NCBI GenBank assembly: GCA_040218875.1
Contig: JAVJQP010000153.1
DNA: 64,000 nucleotides
DNA from: Coleofasciculus sp937127375
Lineage (GTDB): Bacteria; Cyanobacteriota; Cyanobacteriia; Cyanobacteriales; Coleofasciculaceae
Strand: one strand, 5' to 3'
In this document: in pieces, positions 45,201 through 54,559 of the stretch
Layout of the letters: every line of letters begins with the position of its first letter
Numbering within the stretch: position 1 is the first letter of the stretch
Translations under genes and position numbers: made by a program
The notes under the pieces: model-generated
Database searches by the model: none
Seen by the model: only the letters and a program-made list of their open reading frames with translations
What the model was told of the DNA's origin: nothing

Positions 45201-46340
45201 TGGGTGAATTTAAGTGGGTCGCTGATCCGCAATAGTCAGGGTGAACCGAAATCTTATATTGGCGTAGTCCAAGATATCAGCGATCGCAAACAGGCACAAG
45301 CGACGTTGCAGAGGCTGAATGAACAACTAACAGGGCGGGTGAATGAACTGGGTAGCCGCAACCGAGAAATGGTGTTACTCGGCGACTTGAGTGACTTTCT
45401 CCAAGCCTGTTTAACGGTTGATGAGGCATATAACGCGATCGCGACATTAGTGGCTCCTTTGTTTCCAGGGAGTTCAGGGGGAGTGTTTGTAATTAATCCC
45501 TCTGAGAATTGGGTAGAAGCCATGGCAACTTGGGGAATCGTTTTGGCGAGTCAGACGCTGTTTTCGCCGAAATCGTGTTGGGCATTACGTCGGGGACGCC
45601 CCCATTTGGTAACCCAGCCACAATCCGGTTTACGCTGTCCCCATATTCATTCAGATAGTTCTCCCTTAGAATCTTTTTGTGTGCCGATGATGGCACAGGG
45701 AAAAGCGTTAGGAATTTTATATATTAGTTCCCAGGAACGGGGACAATTAACTGAGGCGAAACAACGGTTAGCTTTAACAGTAGCGGAGCATTTAGCCCTG
45801 TCGTTAGCCAATTTGAAACTACGGGAAACGCTTTCCCAACAGAGTATTCGAGATGCGCTGACTGGGCTATTTAATCGGCGTTATATGGAAGAGTCTCTAG
45901 AGCGGGAAATTCATCGAGCGCAGCGTCATCAGCAACCGATGGGAATTATTATGTTGGATATTGATCATTTTAAACATTTTAACGATACCTTTGGTCATGA
46001 AGCCGGGGATGCTGTGTTACGAGAATTAGGCATATTTTTACAACGAAGTATTCGGGCGTCGGATATTGCCTGTCGTTATGGGGGTGAGGAATTAATGCTA
46101 ATTTTGCCCGATGCTTCACTGGCTGATAGCAAGCAACGGGCAGAACAAATTCGCCAAGATGTTAAAGAGTTGCAGATCGAGTATCACCATCAACTCTTAG
46201 ATGCGATCGCGATTTCTGTGGGTGTGGCGGCGTTTGCTGAACATGGTTCCACGGCACAGGAACTGATTGCGGCGGCGGATCGGGCACTTTACCAGGCTAA
46301 AGCCCAAGGGCGCGATCGCGTGGTGACAGCAGATAAGTAG
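42216..46340 (+). CDS. Multi-sensor diguanylate cyclase (CBS-GAF-PAS-GAF-GGDEF)
   Basis: 1374 residues, cytoplasmic. Order: four CBS motifs (about 1-310; e.g. VAEVMTQPVI and VADVMTPEII) that may bind adenine nucleotides, a short coiled coil, a repeat-derived insert (about 332-370), a GAF domain (about 395-600), a coiled coil, three PAS domains (about 650-1030; WVNSQGQIMLIN, WLNPDGQFLYIS, LSGQFLWFNQKF), a second GAF and a C-terminal GGDEF domain. The active site reads RYGGEELMLIL, with RASD five residues before it as a product-inhibition I-site, so c-di-GMP synthesis is likely. No EAL domain. The stop codon lies inside a MITE-like repeat and another copy lies upstream. Confidence 0.92.
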   Translation: MITLMSAIEHHPLTVTPDTCLSDVIALLNPGTHTCPFPSGTGSLGSSYSDRTDGSCVLVIENGQLVGVITLRDLVQIVAERSPLENLPVAEVMTQPVITLKQSELRDGFKMLNLFECHGISHLPIVNDDNQVVGVVTPESLHHAMPSMELLKRRRVADVMTPEIINITPTSSVLTVAQQIAEHGVNYVVICEQQENRSAEPITLSQSGDSRAFFVPLGIITERDIVQFQALELDLNLPAYTLMSFPLLCVNPEESLWTAHQKMQQWRVQQLGVCSHQGELLGMVTQTSILQTLDSAQLYHFIQDLQQQLNQQRQIISSLHAENRHLRQNSDEGAEGACRDVACYVWGAEGACRDVACYVWGAEGAGEAGKIWDQVTPMELRECQQTQGILPTLNRILKTLSESHRILMSATQESELFQKICRLIVEVGAYRGAWVGLTTDDTCQTVQPVAGFEALNKAEDFKKSEGKGQRTEGSLKAEDRKDQTEEFELNNSENKQYLERFVMPEFNPCSGESPVDSVWQTGQSIVCRHIQTDPKFTPWRSHALQQGYGALIVLPLQVKDQPLGVLTIYAVNSGAFAPEEVQLLKELANDLASGIEGLRTHLAREQAEAELCQLNQELESRVQQRTAQLQQEIQEREGIEASLQQEFDLLSRVMETSPVGIIWVNSQGQIMLINHQAEQILGLKSEKFCPDYQDKLTWYNQDESGNLIKYKQLPFWHLVKTNQAVNDLRYTIERDNGRRVLLSINGTSLFNQAGQLKGVVFAIDNVTERVKAEEELRQSEERFRTVANFTYDWEYWLNPDGQFLYISPSCERITGYCVDDFLQDASLLESIIYPEDREKFVQHGCATAVIQRVSGIDFRILTKTGELRWISHICQSVHSAEGRWLGVRASNRDITERKQAEEALRESEKRFRSMFNQVAVGIVQATLSGQFLWFNQKFTDLVQYSAEELQNKTCKDITHPDDVDQELTCLNQLLAGEIDTFSREKRYLRKDGSEVWVNLSGSLIRNSQGEPKSYIGVVQDISDRKQAQATLQRLNEQLTGRVNELGSRNREMVLLGDLSDFLQACLTVDEAYNAIATLVAPLFPGSSGGVFVINPSENWVEAMATWGIVLASQTLFSPKSCWALRRGRPHLVTQPQSGLRCPHIHSDSSPLESFCVPMMAQGKALGILYISSQERGQLTEAKQRLALTVAEHLALSLANLKLRETLSQQSIRDALTGLFNRRYMEESLEREIHRAQRHQQPMGIIMLDIDHFKHFNDTFGHEAGDAVLRELGIFLQRSIRASDIACRYGGEELMLILPDASLADSKQRAEQIRQDVKELQIEYHHQLLDAIAISVGVAAFAEHGSTAQELIAAADRALYQAKAQGRDRVVTADK
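43212..43325 (+). repeat. Palindromic repeat duplicated in frame inside the cyclase gene, plus 9-bp repeats
   Basis: A 42-bp unit containing GTAGAGACGTAGCATGCTAC occurs twice in tandem (palindromes at 43228-43251 and 43270-43293), followed by GGGGAGCAGAGGGAGCTGGG-type repeats. It codes for two copies of GACRDVACYVWGAE and then GAGEAGK. Intergenic copies of the palindrome exist at 3956, 21095 and 46645. Confidence 0.9.
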
Positions 46341-46380
46341 GTAGGCACAATAAAAGTTAACGGTGGAGATCGTCATTGAA
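46335..46380. repeat. MITE-like dispersed repeat, copy D (left half), includes a stop codon
   Basis: AAGTAGGTAGGCACAATAAA then AGTTAACGGTGGAGATCGTC match the left half of the other copies. The TAG of the diguanylate cyclase gene (46338-46340) is part of the repeat's AAGTAGGT terminus. The right half is absent. Confidence 0.7.
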
Positions 46381-46399
46381 ATCGCTGCTGGGTTATAAA

Positions 46400-46670
46400 T
46401 TTGTAGGGTGGGTTAGGCGGAATTTAATTGAGGCGATAACCCATCAATGAACTATCCGCCGTAACCCACCGAGATTACAGCAGATTTTCTGGTTGATGAG
46501 TGTTGGGTAGGAAAATGGCTTGAATAAAGGGCGGGTTTTGTTGTTCAGTTATTGGTGACAAGCCAAATCGAGCGGCTAAACCCGCCCCTACAGATCGGCT
46601 TCCTCTGCTGCCAGACGTTTCATGGAGACGTTCCACCGGAACCTGGAGACGTTGCATGCAACGTCTCTAC
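46400..46670. repeat. Cluster of three different palindromic repeats in a 485-bp spacer
   Basis: 46402-46470 is an inverted repeat (GTAGGGTGGGTTAGGCGG with CCGCCGTAACCCACC); 46527-46593 is a GGGCGGGTTT / AAACCCGCCC element; 46645-46670 is a GAGACGTTGCATGCAACGTCTC palindrome copy. No gene is seen between the cyclase and M20 genes. Confidence 0.75.
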
Positions 46671-46825
46671 TAGCGTCCTTGGCAATGTGTCTGTTTTGCC
46701 TTCTGCCTTGTCTCCACTAAAAAGGCAGGAGTAACCCGGATTTACTATTAAAGGAAGATACCTCCAGATTTGCTCCGGAGGCATCTTGTCATCTTAAGTA
46801 TAGTATTACAAGTTGTTAAGCAATT

Positions 46826-48037
46826 ATGGTTGTTACCCCTTCTACTCCCCCTACCGTTAACGGTTCTCAGATCCGAGGTGAAATTCGCGCCTTGCAATCT
46901 CAACTTGTTGAGTGGCGGCGGTGCTTTCACCAACGCCCGGAATTAGGGTTTACTGAACACCTAACGGCTGGATTTGTTGCCAAAAAGTTACAGGAGTGGG
47001 GAATTGAGCATCAAACGGGTATTGCCCAAACTGGGATCGTTGCTACAATCGAGGGCGATCGCATAGGTCCGGTGTTAGCGATTCGGGCGGATATGGATGC
47101 CTTACCGATTCAGGAAGAAAACCAGGTTCCCTACCGATCGCAACATGATGGAATTATGCACGCTTGCGGTCATGATGGACATACCGCGATCGCATTAGGT
47201 ACGGCGTTCTATCTTTCCCAACATCGCCAAGACTTTGCGGGAACCATCAAGTTCATTTTCCAACCCGCTGAAGAAGGACCCGGCGGCGCTAAACCGATGA
47301 TTGAAGCTGGCGTCTTAAAAAATCCGGATGTGGATGCTATTATTGGGCTACATTTGTGGAACAATTTGCCCCTAGGAACTGTTGGCGTTCGCCATGGTGC
47401 TTTAATGGCAGCAAGCGAACGATTTCAGTGTAAAATTTTAGGCAAGGGGGGACATGGGGCAATGCCACATCAAACCCTAGACGCGATCGTCATTGGCACT
47501 CAAGTGGTCAACGCCTTGCAAACCATTGTGGCTCGTAATGTTGACCCAATTGAATCAGCCGTGGTTACGGTGGGAATGTTTCAAGCTGGTACAGCGTTTA
47601 ATGTCATTGCTGACAGCGCCAAAATGAGCGGCACAGTGCGCTATTTTAATCCGCAATTGGCAGGGTATTTCAGCCAGCGTATCGAGCAAGTGATTGCAGG
47701 TATTTGTCAGAGTCACGGGGCGCAGTATGAACTAGACTACCAGCCGCTTTATCCGCCTGTAATCAATGACGCACAGATAGCCGAATTGGTACGATCCGTA
47801 GCTGAAGAAGTCGTCGAAACCCCTACAGGAATCGTACCCGAATGCCAAACCATGGGCGGGGAAGATATGTCATTTTTCCTAGAGGCTGTACCGGGTTGCT
47901 ATTTCTTTTTGGGATCAGCGAACCCCAGTAAAGATTTAGCCTATCCCCATCACCACCCCCGGTTTGATTTTGATGAAACTGTGTTAGCAATGGGAGTAGA
48001 ACTATTTGTTCGCTGTGTGGAAAAATTCTGCCAGTAA
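46826..48037 (+). CDS. M20 family amidohydrolase (hippurate/IAA-amino-acid hydrolase type)
   Basis: A 403-residue metallopeptidase-like amidohydrolase of the M20D branch. Metal ligands are visible in MHACGHDGHTA (Cys and His) and the catalytic Glu pair in FQPAEEGPGGA; IRADMDALPIQEEN is the conserved strand preceding them. A lid/dimerisation domain (about 190-310) is present. Enzymes of this family remove acyl groups or split N-acyl amino acids (hippuricase, IAA-conjugate hydrolase, N-acetyl-diaminopimelate deacetylase-like). The exact substrate is not evident. ATG at 46826 in a good position; monocistronic. Confidence 0.93.
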   Translation: MVVTPSTPPTVNGSQIRGEIRALQSQLVEWRRCFHQRPELGFTEHLTAGFVAKKLQEWGIEHQTGIAQTGIVATIEGDRIGPVLAIRADMDALPIQEENQVPYRSQHDGIMHACGHDGHTAIALGTAFYLSQHRQDFAGTIKFIFQPAEEGPGGAKPMIEAGVLKNPDVDAIIGLHLWNNLPLGTVGVRHGALMAASERFQCKILGKGGHGAMPHQTLDAIVIGTQVVNALQTIVARNVDPIESAVVTVGMFQAGTAFNVIADSAKMSGTVRYFNPQLAGYFSQRIEQVIAGICQSHGAQYELDYQPLYPPVINDAQIAELVRSVAEEVVETPTGIVPECQTMGGEDMSFFLEAVPGCYFFLGSANPSKDLAYPHHHPRFDFDETVLAMGVELFVRCVEKFCQ

Positions 48038-48244
48038 TTCTCGATATTCGGGAAACCTGACAATCTAGGGTGTGCCTGCCAGATCAACCAAACGCGAAAC
48101 CAGGGTAAGGTAACGAGTTTAAATCTCATCCTTTCCCTCGCGTCGATTCGCAAAGGATGGGTGTATTTGAGCCAAACCAGTTCTACCATTGGCAAATCCA
48201 ACCCTAGAAAACTATAGAGGAATTACCTCCCTCAGGAGAAGTCT

Positions 48245-51200
48245 ATGTCAGCCCCCATCTACCTGAAACTACTGTCAACCCTAACCTTATCCCTAACCAC
48301 CCTAGGGTTCATGTCATCGGGGTTAACCCAACCTATTGTTTCCGATGACAGTACCGATACGACTGTGAATCAAGAGGGAAACCGCTTCGATATTGAGGGG
48401 GGGGAATTGTCAGGAGATGGCGCGAATCTCTTCCACAGTTTTAGTGAGTTTGGTTTAGATTCGGGACAAATTGCCAATTTTTTATCCAACCCATCGATAC
48501 AGAATATTCTCTCACGAATTACTGGTGGTGATCCATCGGTGATTAATGGGTTAATTCAAGTTAGTGGCGGGACTTCTAATCTGTTTTTGATGAATCCGGC
48601 GGGTATTATCTTTGGCAATGAGGCTCAATTAAATGTCCCCGCCGCCTTTACCGCCACAACCGCTACCGGGATTAGTTTTGGCGATAACTTATTTAATGCT
48701 ACCGGGATCAATGACTACACGTCTCTGGTGGGAACGCCCAATGGCTTTGTCTTTAATACGCCTGAACCCGGTTCGATTGTTAATACAGGCACACTCGAAG
48801 TCAATTCTGAACAGAATCTCAGTCTAATTGGCGGTACGGTTGTGAGTACGGGTGAATTAGTCGCCCCAGAGGGTCAAATTACCGTCACCACGGTTCCTGG
48901 TAATCAGTGGGTGCGGATTAGCCAAGCGGGACATTTGCTGAGTTTAGAGGTTCCGGCGGCGGCGACGGAAGTGCCGTTTACTCCTCTTTCGCTTCCACAA
49001 CTGCTAACGGGAGGAAACGTTAGTAACGCCACAGGTTTGTCGGTGAATGAACAGGGTGAAGTAGCCCTAACGGGTTCAGGGATTGCGATTGATAATGGTG
49101 ATCTGGTTGCCAAGACGGTAACGGGGGGAACGGCGTTACTTTCAGCAGAGAATAATCTCACGTTGGTGGAGAGTCATTTAACCACAACGGGGGATTTGCA
49201 GCTATTGGCACAGGATACGGTACGGGTGCGGGATAGTGTGGCAAATCCATTTATTGCCCAAGCGGGGGATAATTTAACTGTTCAGGGTAGTCAAAATGTT
49301 GATATTTTTGCCTTGAATCATGCCGCCAGTGGTTTCTTCTCTGGTGGGAATATGGTGTTCCGTTCTAGTAATACCATAGGCGGAGATGCTCACTATTCAG
49401 CAGGCGGCGATTTTCGCATTGAACAATTGGATGGTAGTGAAGGAGATTTGGAGAGTCCTAATGATCCAATTATTTTAGCTTCTGGTGATGTCAGATTAGG
49501 AAACTATACCGGGGCTTCGCTACATATTTTAGCCGGGGGTCGGGTAAGGATAAGAAATGTTACCATCACGGGGACAGATTCAGAAGATAATACGATTAAT
49601 CCGAATAACGCTAATCCGTTTCTTGCGAGTTTAGCCAATGTCCCGTTGTCCGATGGAACAACGTTACAAATTGATGGTAGTACTAACCCAACGTTAGATA
49701 TTAGAGCAGGCATTGATTGGGGAGTTTTAGGCGGAGATCCAGGAAATCAACTGATTGGTACAGGACTACCAACTCCCACGTTCACTACTGCAACAAATGC
49801 TGATATTATAGTTGGTAATGTCAGCATTAGTCAGCCAAACAGTATAGTTTTATTAACGAATAAATACAATCCCAATAATTTAACTGGGAGTGTTCAAGCT
49901 GGACAAATCGATGTCAGCAGTGATTTGGGTAATGCGGGATCGGTTACGATTGAGTCTCGCGGAAATATCAGAACCTCTCCGATTAAATCCAGAGCCAATG
50001 TGACTGGTGATGGGGGTGATATTCTCCTCAACGCCGAAAACAATATTGAAATTGGCAATGCTGGTGGTAGTGATATCGATTCAAGAGGGGATAATGGCGG
50101 CAATATTACCCTTGATGCTGGTGGTACTATCAGCATGACGAATGCTCTTTCCCGAGGCAGAGATACTACGGGTGATGGAGGCGATATAACTATCACGGCT
50201 GAAGGGAATATTAACAGTGGAAATATCCAGACAAGTGGTGCAAATGGCGGAGAAATCACGATCAAGATCAATGGCGATGGTGTAATTGACACCACAGGTC
50301 CGTTAGGAAATGAAGGAACAATAGAATCCTGTAGTAATATTACCTGTGATGGTGCGGGTGAAAGTGGCGATATTGCGGTTGAAGCAACCAGCATTATTAC
50401 CCGGGGCATTCGGTCAAATGGTGACTTAGATGGTAACATTAACTTAACCAGTGATGAAATTCAGCTTAAGCCAGCAGAAAGTCCTAGTTTCCCACCTAAA
50501 GTACCCTTTATTGGAGGAATGGGTACTCTTAAGCTTCAGCCATTGGAAACAGAAACAATAACTATAAACACCGGAAGTAATGATCTAATCTTAGATAACC
50601 CTCTCCAGCTTGGGGGCAATGTTAGTTTCAATACCAGTGGTGGTAATGTTACCTTGAATGGCACGGTTGATGGAGATTATGATTTAAGTTTAAATACGGA
50701 CACGGGGACAGCACTATTTAATGGTATTGTTGGCAGTCTAAATTCATTAAATATTATCAGCACGGACGCTAACGGAAAAACGATCATCAATCGTGATATA
50801 ACTGCCAACCAGCTAGAATTTAACAACATGGTAGAAGTGCTGTCGAATTCAACACTAACGTTGACCCAAAGCGGAATGCAGCCTCCTCCAGCAATCGACT
50901 TTATGGAAAGTGTTGAATTAAAGGCTGATCTGACGATAAGCACGAGTAGAAATAGTCAAATTAACTTTAATAGCACGGTTGATGGGACGTATGATTTGAC
51001 CGTATTAAATCCAGGAGAAACGACATTTACAGGTGAACTTGGCAGCATCAGCCGTTTGAATACCCTTAGGACAGATAACGAGGGAACAACCCAAATCAAT
51101 AACAATATTACCGCTAATCAACTCGACATCCAAGATGCAGTAGAGGTGCTGTCAGACTTATCGTTAACGGCGGATGAAATTGAATTCGGCTCAACGATTA

Positions 51201-54200
51201 CGGGAACCAATCAAAATCTGATCCTTCAATCGTCAAATACTACTGATATCTTTAGCCTAGTCGGATCAGGGAATTCCTCCGAGGAAACGGGATTCCAAGA
51301 TGGTTTCGAGAGTCTGACAATTCGCAGTACGAATAGCGGCGGACAAATTGATTTAAGCAATCTCACGTTCAGTGATCCCGTAACAATTCAAATGCCTGAT
51401 GGTGTCATCCTGATTAATGGCAAGATTACGGGTATAGATGATGCTTCAATTACACTCAATAGTGCAACGACTAACCTAAATGCTGATATCACCACGGGAG
51501 GCGGAGGTATAGCGTTTAATACAGACAGTGTTGAACTCGGTAATGATGTTACTCTCAACAGTGGTAGTAATCCGATTCGCTTTCAAGGTACGGTTGATGG
51601 CAATTATAAGTTGACACTATCGAGTTCAGCGACAACCACCTTTGGCGGCGCGGTTGGTAGTTCTACTCCACTCGATACTCTCACCACTAATCGTGATGGA
51701 ATCACTCAATTTAATGAGAATGTCACGGCGAATCGCTTGAATTTGCAAGATTCGGTAGATGTGCTATCTAATTTATCCCTAACCGCCGCAGAAATTGATT
51801 TGAACTCAATTGAGACAAGCACCAATAAAACCTTAACTCTGCAACCGCTAAATCCGAACCAAGACTTTAGTGTAAATGGTGGGATATTCCAAGAGGGTTT
51901 CCAGAGTATAACCATTGGACGAGAATCAGGGAGTGGCACAATTACACTGGATAATAGTACGTTCAATGATCCCGTGACGATTCAGTCGCCTAGTGGGGAA
52001 ATTGTGCTTAATGGTATGCTGATGGGTGAAGATAATGCCGCGATTACCCTTGATGCTGCCACGACAACCCTTAATTTTAATATCACAACAGCAGGTAATA
52101 CTCTCACGTTCTTAGGAGACAGGGTTAATTTAGGTGGTGATGTTGACCTGAATACGGCAGGTGGTAATATCAGATTTGATGGCATCGTAGAGGGCGATCG
52201 CACTTTACGTATCTTCAGTACCGGAACCACTACATTCTCTGATGCTGTGGGTAGTGTTACCCCGTTAAATAGCCTAACAACTGACGCAGGGGGAACCACC
52301 CAATTTAATGGAAATGTTACCGCGAATCGTTTAAGCATCCAAGATACCCTCGCCGTCTTATCGGATTTATCCCTAACCGCATCAGAGATTACCTTGGGTG
52401 CAACGGTAACGGGCTCAAATACTAATCTGGTTTTGCAACCGCTGAATCCCACTCAAGACTTTACTCTCACCGGAGGCGTGTTTGAAGACGGGTTCCAGAG
52501 TCTCAGGATTGGCAGGGAAAATGGCAGTGGCGCGATCGCACTCAATGGCAATCTTACCTTCAGTGATCCGGTATCTATCCTATCACCAACAGGTTTAGGT
52601 TCCATCACCGCCACAGGCACAATTACCGGATTGGATAATGCTACTGTCAGCCTGCTGGCGAATCAAGAGATTAAAGTAAACGATATTACGGCGAATGCGG
52701 GGATTTCTCTCACCAGTAATCAAAGGGCTGTCACTACCGGAAATCTGAATACGTCGGGAGTAAATCAAGGCGGAGATATTACAGTAGAAGCCCAAACGGA
52801 GATCCAAGCAGGTGCGATCAATTCCAGTGCAACTCAGGGCGATGGGGGGAATGTCACCTTAGATCCAGAAAACGATATCGAAGTGGATTCGATTAATGCT
52901 CAAGGTGGCAGTAATGGCAGAGGTGGTAACGTCGATATTACCACAGAACAATTTTTCCGCGCCACCGAGACATTTAGCGATCGCACCAATACAACTACCA
53001 GTATTTCCACCGCAGGCGGGAATGGCGGCGGATCAGTGATCATCCGCCATCAAGGAGGGAATTTTGGTATCCCCTTCACCGTCGGGCAAGACTATAATAA
53101 CGAGAATGGAACCAGAGGCGCGATCGCAACCGGAAGCGATAATCAAATTACCGAGGGTTTGTATCCTAATCCCTATACTCAGGGAATTGCACCGAGTCAG
53201 ATTCAACTGATTACGCCCGAAACAATTACACCCGAACCCCCCAGTGAATCGTCAGCCGAAAATCCGCTGATTCTGCAAAAAGAGTCCCCCTCACAACCTC
53301 CGGTAGAAACCGACGTGCCATCTGTAACAATTGACACCGTATTTGGCACAATTGATGCGGCGTATACGCAGGAATTTGAAACCTATCTGGGTAAATCAGG
53401 GACTCAAATTCTCACCTTAACTGAGGCGCGTCAACTTTTGCAGGATATTGCCCAAGAAACAGGTGTCAAACCCGCATTAATTTATGTCATGTTTGTCCCC
53501 AGTAGCATCTCTTCTGAATCAGCTACCCCCCAAGACAATGATCAATTGGATCTCGTCTTAGTTACCGCCCAGGGAGAACCGATTCACAAATCCATACCTA
53601 TCACCCGTGCTGAAGTTTTACAAGTGGCGCAACAGTTTCAACGAAGTGTAACCAATGTCCGAGATACTAAGGGTTACTTAGCCCCAGGAAAACAACTCTA
53701 CGACTGGTTAATTACGCCATTAGAAGCTGACTTACAAGCCCAAGGCATTCAAAACTTGGTGTTTGTGATGGATAGGGGTTTACGTTCCATTCCCGTAGCC
53801 GCCCTACACAATGAACAACAATTCTTAATCGAGAATTATAGTGTCGGAATTATGCCCAGTTTAAGCCTTACTGATACTCGCTTCCAAAGTTTGCAAGATA
53901 GCCAAGTATTGGCAATGGGGGCAGCACAATTTAGTGATCAAAAACCTTTACCCGCCGTTCCTGTGGAATTAGAAGCGATTACCCAGAAACTATGGCAAGG
54001 TCAATTTTTCCTAGATGAAGGCTTTACCCTAGATAATCTGAAAGCCCAACGGAAAAAACAACCCTTTGGGATTATTCACCTCGCCACCCATGCTGATTTT
54101 CGCCCCGGTGCGATCAGCAATTCCTACATCCAATTATGGAATAGTAAGCTACGCCTTGATCAATTGCCAGAATTAGGATGGAATAATCCTCCTGTAGAAT

Positions 54201-54559
54201 TACTGGTACTCAGTGCTTGTCGTACTGCATTAGGGGATGAAAACGCCGAATTAGGCTTTGCCGGATTAGCGGTGCAAGCGGGAGTCAAATCAACCTTAGC
54301 CAGTTTGTGGTATGTCAGCGATGAAGGCACATTGGCACTAATGACCCAATTTTATGATCAGTTAAAAACCGCTCCAATTAAAGCCGAAGCCTTACGACAG
54401 GTGCAAATCGATATGCTTAAGGGGCAAACTAAACTGGAAAATGGTCAACTGATTACGTCGGCGGGAACGATTTTGTTACCCTCTGAACTGCCCCAATCAC
54501 AAGATTTAACCCATCCGTATTATTGGGCATCTTTCACCGTGGTGGGGAATCCTTGGTAA
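48245..54559 (+). CDS. Secreted TpsA-type haemagglutination-domain protein with C-terminal CHAT protease
   Basis: 2104 residues; the ATG follows AGGAGA. Residues 1-28 are a signal peptide. Residues about 30-160 are the two-partner-secretion (haemagglutination activity) domain, with NLFHSFSEFGLDSGQIANFL and FLMNPAGIIFGNEAQLNV. A long beta-helical region follows, including four units of about 180 residues that each contain VDG-Y-L, TTF..AVGS, TQFN..VTANRL and VLS.LSLTA (about 800-1480). The C-terminal CHAT domain (about 1760-2104) keeps the caspase-like dyad His1949 (LATHADF) and Cys1992 (LSACRTALGD). Export by a TpsB transporter such as that at 15488-18178 is expected. Processing of targets at the cell surface is inference. 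Confidence 0.93.
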   Translation: MSAPIYLKLLSTLTLSLTTLGFMSSGLTQPIVSDDSTDTTVNQEGNRFDIEGGELSGDGANLFHSFSEFGLDSGQIANFLSNPSIQNILSRITGGDPSVINGLIQVSGGTSNLFLMNPAGIIFGNEAQLNVPAAFTATTATGISFGDNLFNATGINDYTSLVGTPNGFVFNTPEPGSIVNTGTLEVNSEQNLSLIGGTVVSTGELVAPEGQITVTTVPGNQWVRISQAGHLLSLEVPAAATEVPFTPLSLPQLLTGGNVSNATGLSVNEQGEVALTGSGIAIDNGDLVAKTVTGGTALLSAENNLTLVESHLTTTGDLQLLAQDTVRVRDSVANPFIAQAGDNLTVQGSQNVDIFALNHAASGFFSGGNMVFRSSNTIGGDAHYSAGGDFRIEQLDGSEGDLESPNDPIILASGDVRLGNYTGASLHILAGGRVRIRNVTITGTDSEDNTINPNNANPFLASLANVPLSDGTTLQIDGSTNPTLDIRAGIDWGVLGGDPGNQLIGTGLPTPTFTTATNADIIVGNVSISQPNSIVLLTNKYNPNNLTGSVQAGQIDVSSDLGNAGSVTIESRGNIRTSPIKSRANVTGDGGDILLNAENNIEIGNAGGSDIDSRGDNGGNITLDAGGTISMTNALSRGRDTTGDGGDITITAEGNINSGNIQTSGANGGEITIKINGDGVIDTTGPLGNEGTIESCSNITCDGAGESGDIAVEATSIITRGIRSNGDLDGNINLTSDEIQLKPAESPSFPPKVPFIGGMGTLKLQPLETETITINTGSNDLILDNPLQLGGNVSFNTSGGNVTLNGTVDGDYDLSLNTDTGTALFNGIVGSLNSLNIISTDANGKTIINRDITANQLEFNNMVEVLSNSTLTLTQSGMQPPPAIDFMESVELKADLTISTSRNSQINFNSTVDGTYDLTVLNPGETTFTGELGSISRLNTLRTDNEGTTQINNNITANQLDIQDAVEVLSDLSLTADEIEFGSTITGTNQNLILQSSNTTDIFSLVGSGNSSEETGFQDGFESLTIRSTNSGGQIDLSNLTFSDPVTIQMPDGVILINGKITGIDDASITLNSATTNLNADITTGGGGIAFNTDSVELGNDVTLNSGSNPIRFQGTVDGNYKLTLSSSATTTFGGAVGSSTPLDTLTTNRDGITQFNENVTANRLNLQDSVDVLSNLSLTAAEIDLNSIETSTNKTLTLQPLNPNQDFSVNGGIFQEGFQSITIGRESGSGTITLDNSTFNDPVTIQSPSGEIVLNGMLMGEDNAAITLDAATTTLNFNITTAGNTLTFLGDRVNLGGDVDLNTAGGNIRFDGIVEGDRTLRIFSTGTTTFSDAVGSVTPLNSLTTDAGGTTQFNGNVTANRLSIQDTLAVLSDLSLTASEITLGATVTGSNTNLVLQPLNPTQDFTLTGGVFEDGFQSLRIGRENGSGAIALNGNLTFSDPVSILSPTGLGSITATGTITGLDNATVSLLANQEIKVNDITANAGISLTSNQRAVTTGNLNTSGVNQGGDITVEAQTEIQAGAINSSATQGDGGNVTLDPENDIEVDSINAQGGSNGRGGNVDITTEQFFRATETFSDRTNTTTSISTAGGNGGGSVIIRHQGGNFGIPFTVGQDYNNENGTRGAIATGSDNQITEGLYPNPYTQGIAPSQIQLITPETITPEPPSESSAENPLILQKESPSQPPVETDVPSVTIDTVFGTIDAAYTQEFETYLGKSGTQILTLTEARQLLQDIAQETGVKPALIYVMFVPSSISSESATPQDNDQLDLVLVTAQGEPIHKSIPITRAEVLQVAQQFQRSVTNVRDTKGYLAPGKQLYDWLITPLEADLQAQGIQNLVFVMDRGLRSIPVAALHNEQQFLIENYSVGIMPSLSLTDTRFQSLQDSQVLAMGAAQFSDQKPLPAVPVELEAITQKLWQGQFFLDEGFTLDNLKAQRKKQPFGIIHLATHADFRPGAISNSYIQLWNSKLRLDQLPELGWNNPPVELLVLSACRTALGDENAELGFAGLAVQAGVKSTLASLWYVSDEGTLALMTQFYDQLKTAPIKAEALRQVQIDMLKGQTKLENGQLITSAGTILLPSELPQSQDLTHPYYWASFTVVGNPW

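Noticed and set aside
46552..46734. 60-codon frame between the cyclase and M20 genes
   Set aside because: Made of two repeat elements (GGGCGGGTTT and GAGACGTTGCATGC families), no start signal.
49894..52452. Long minus-strand frames opposite the CHAT-TPS gene
   Set aside because: They lie fully antisense to a well-supported coding region; the sense frame has clear domains and codon pattern.
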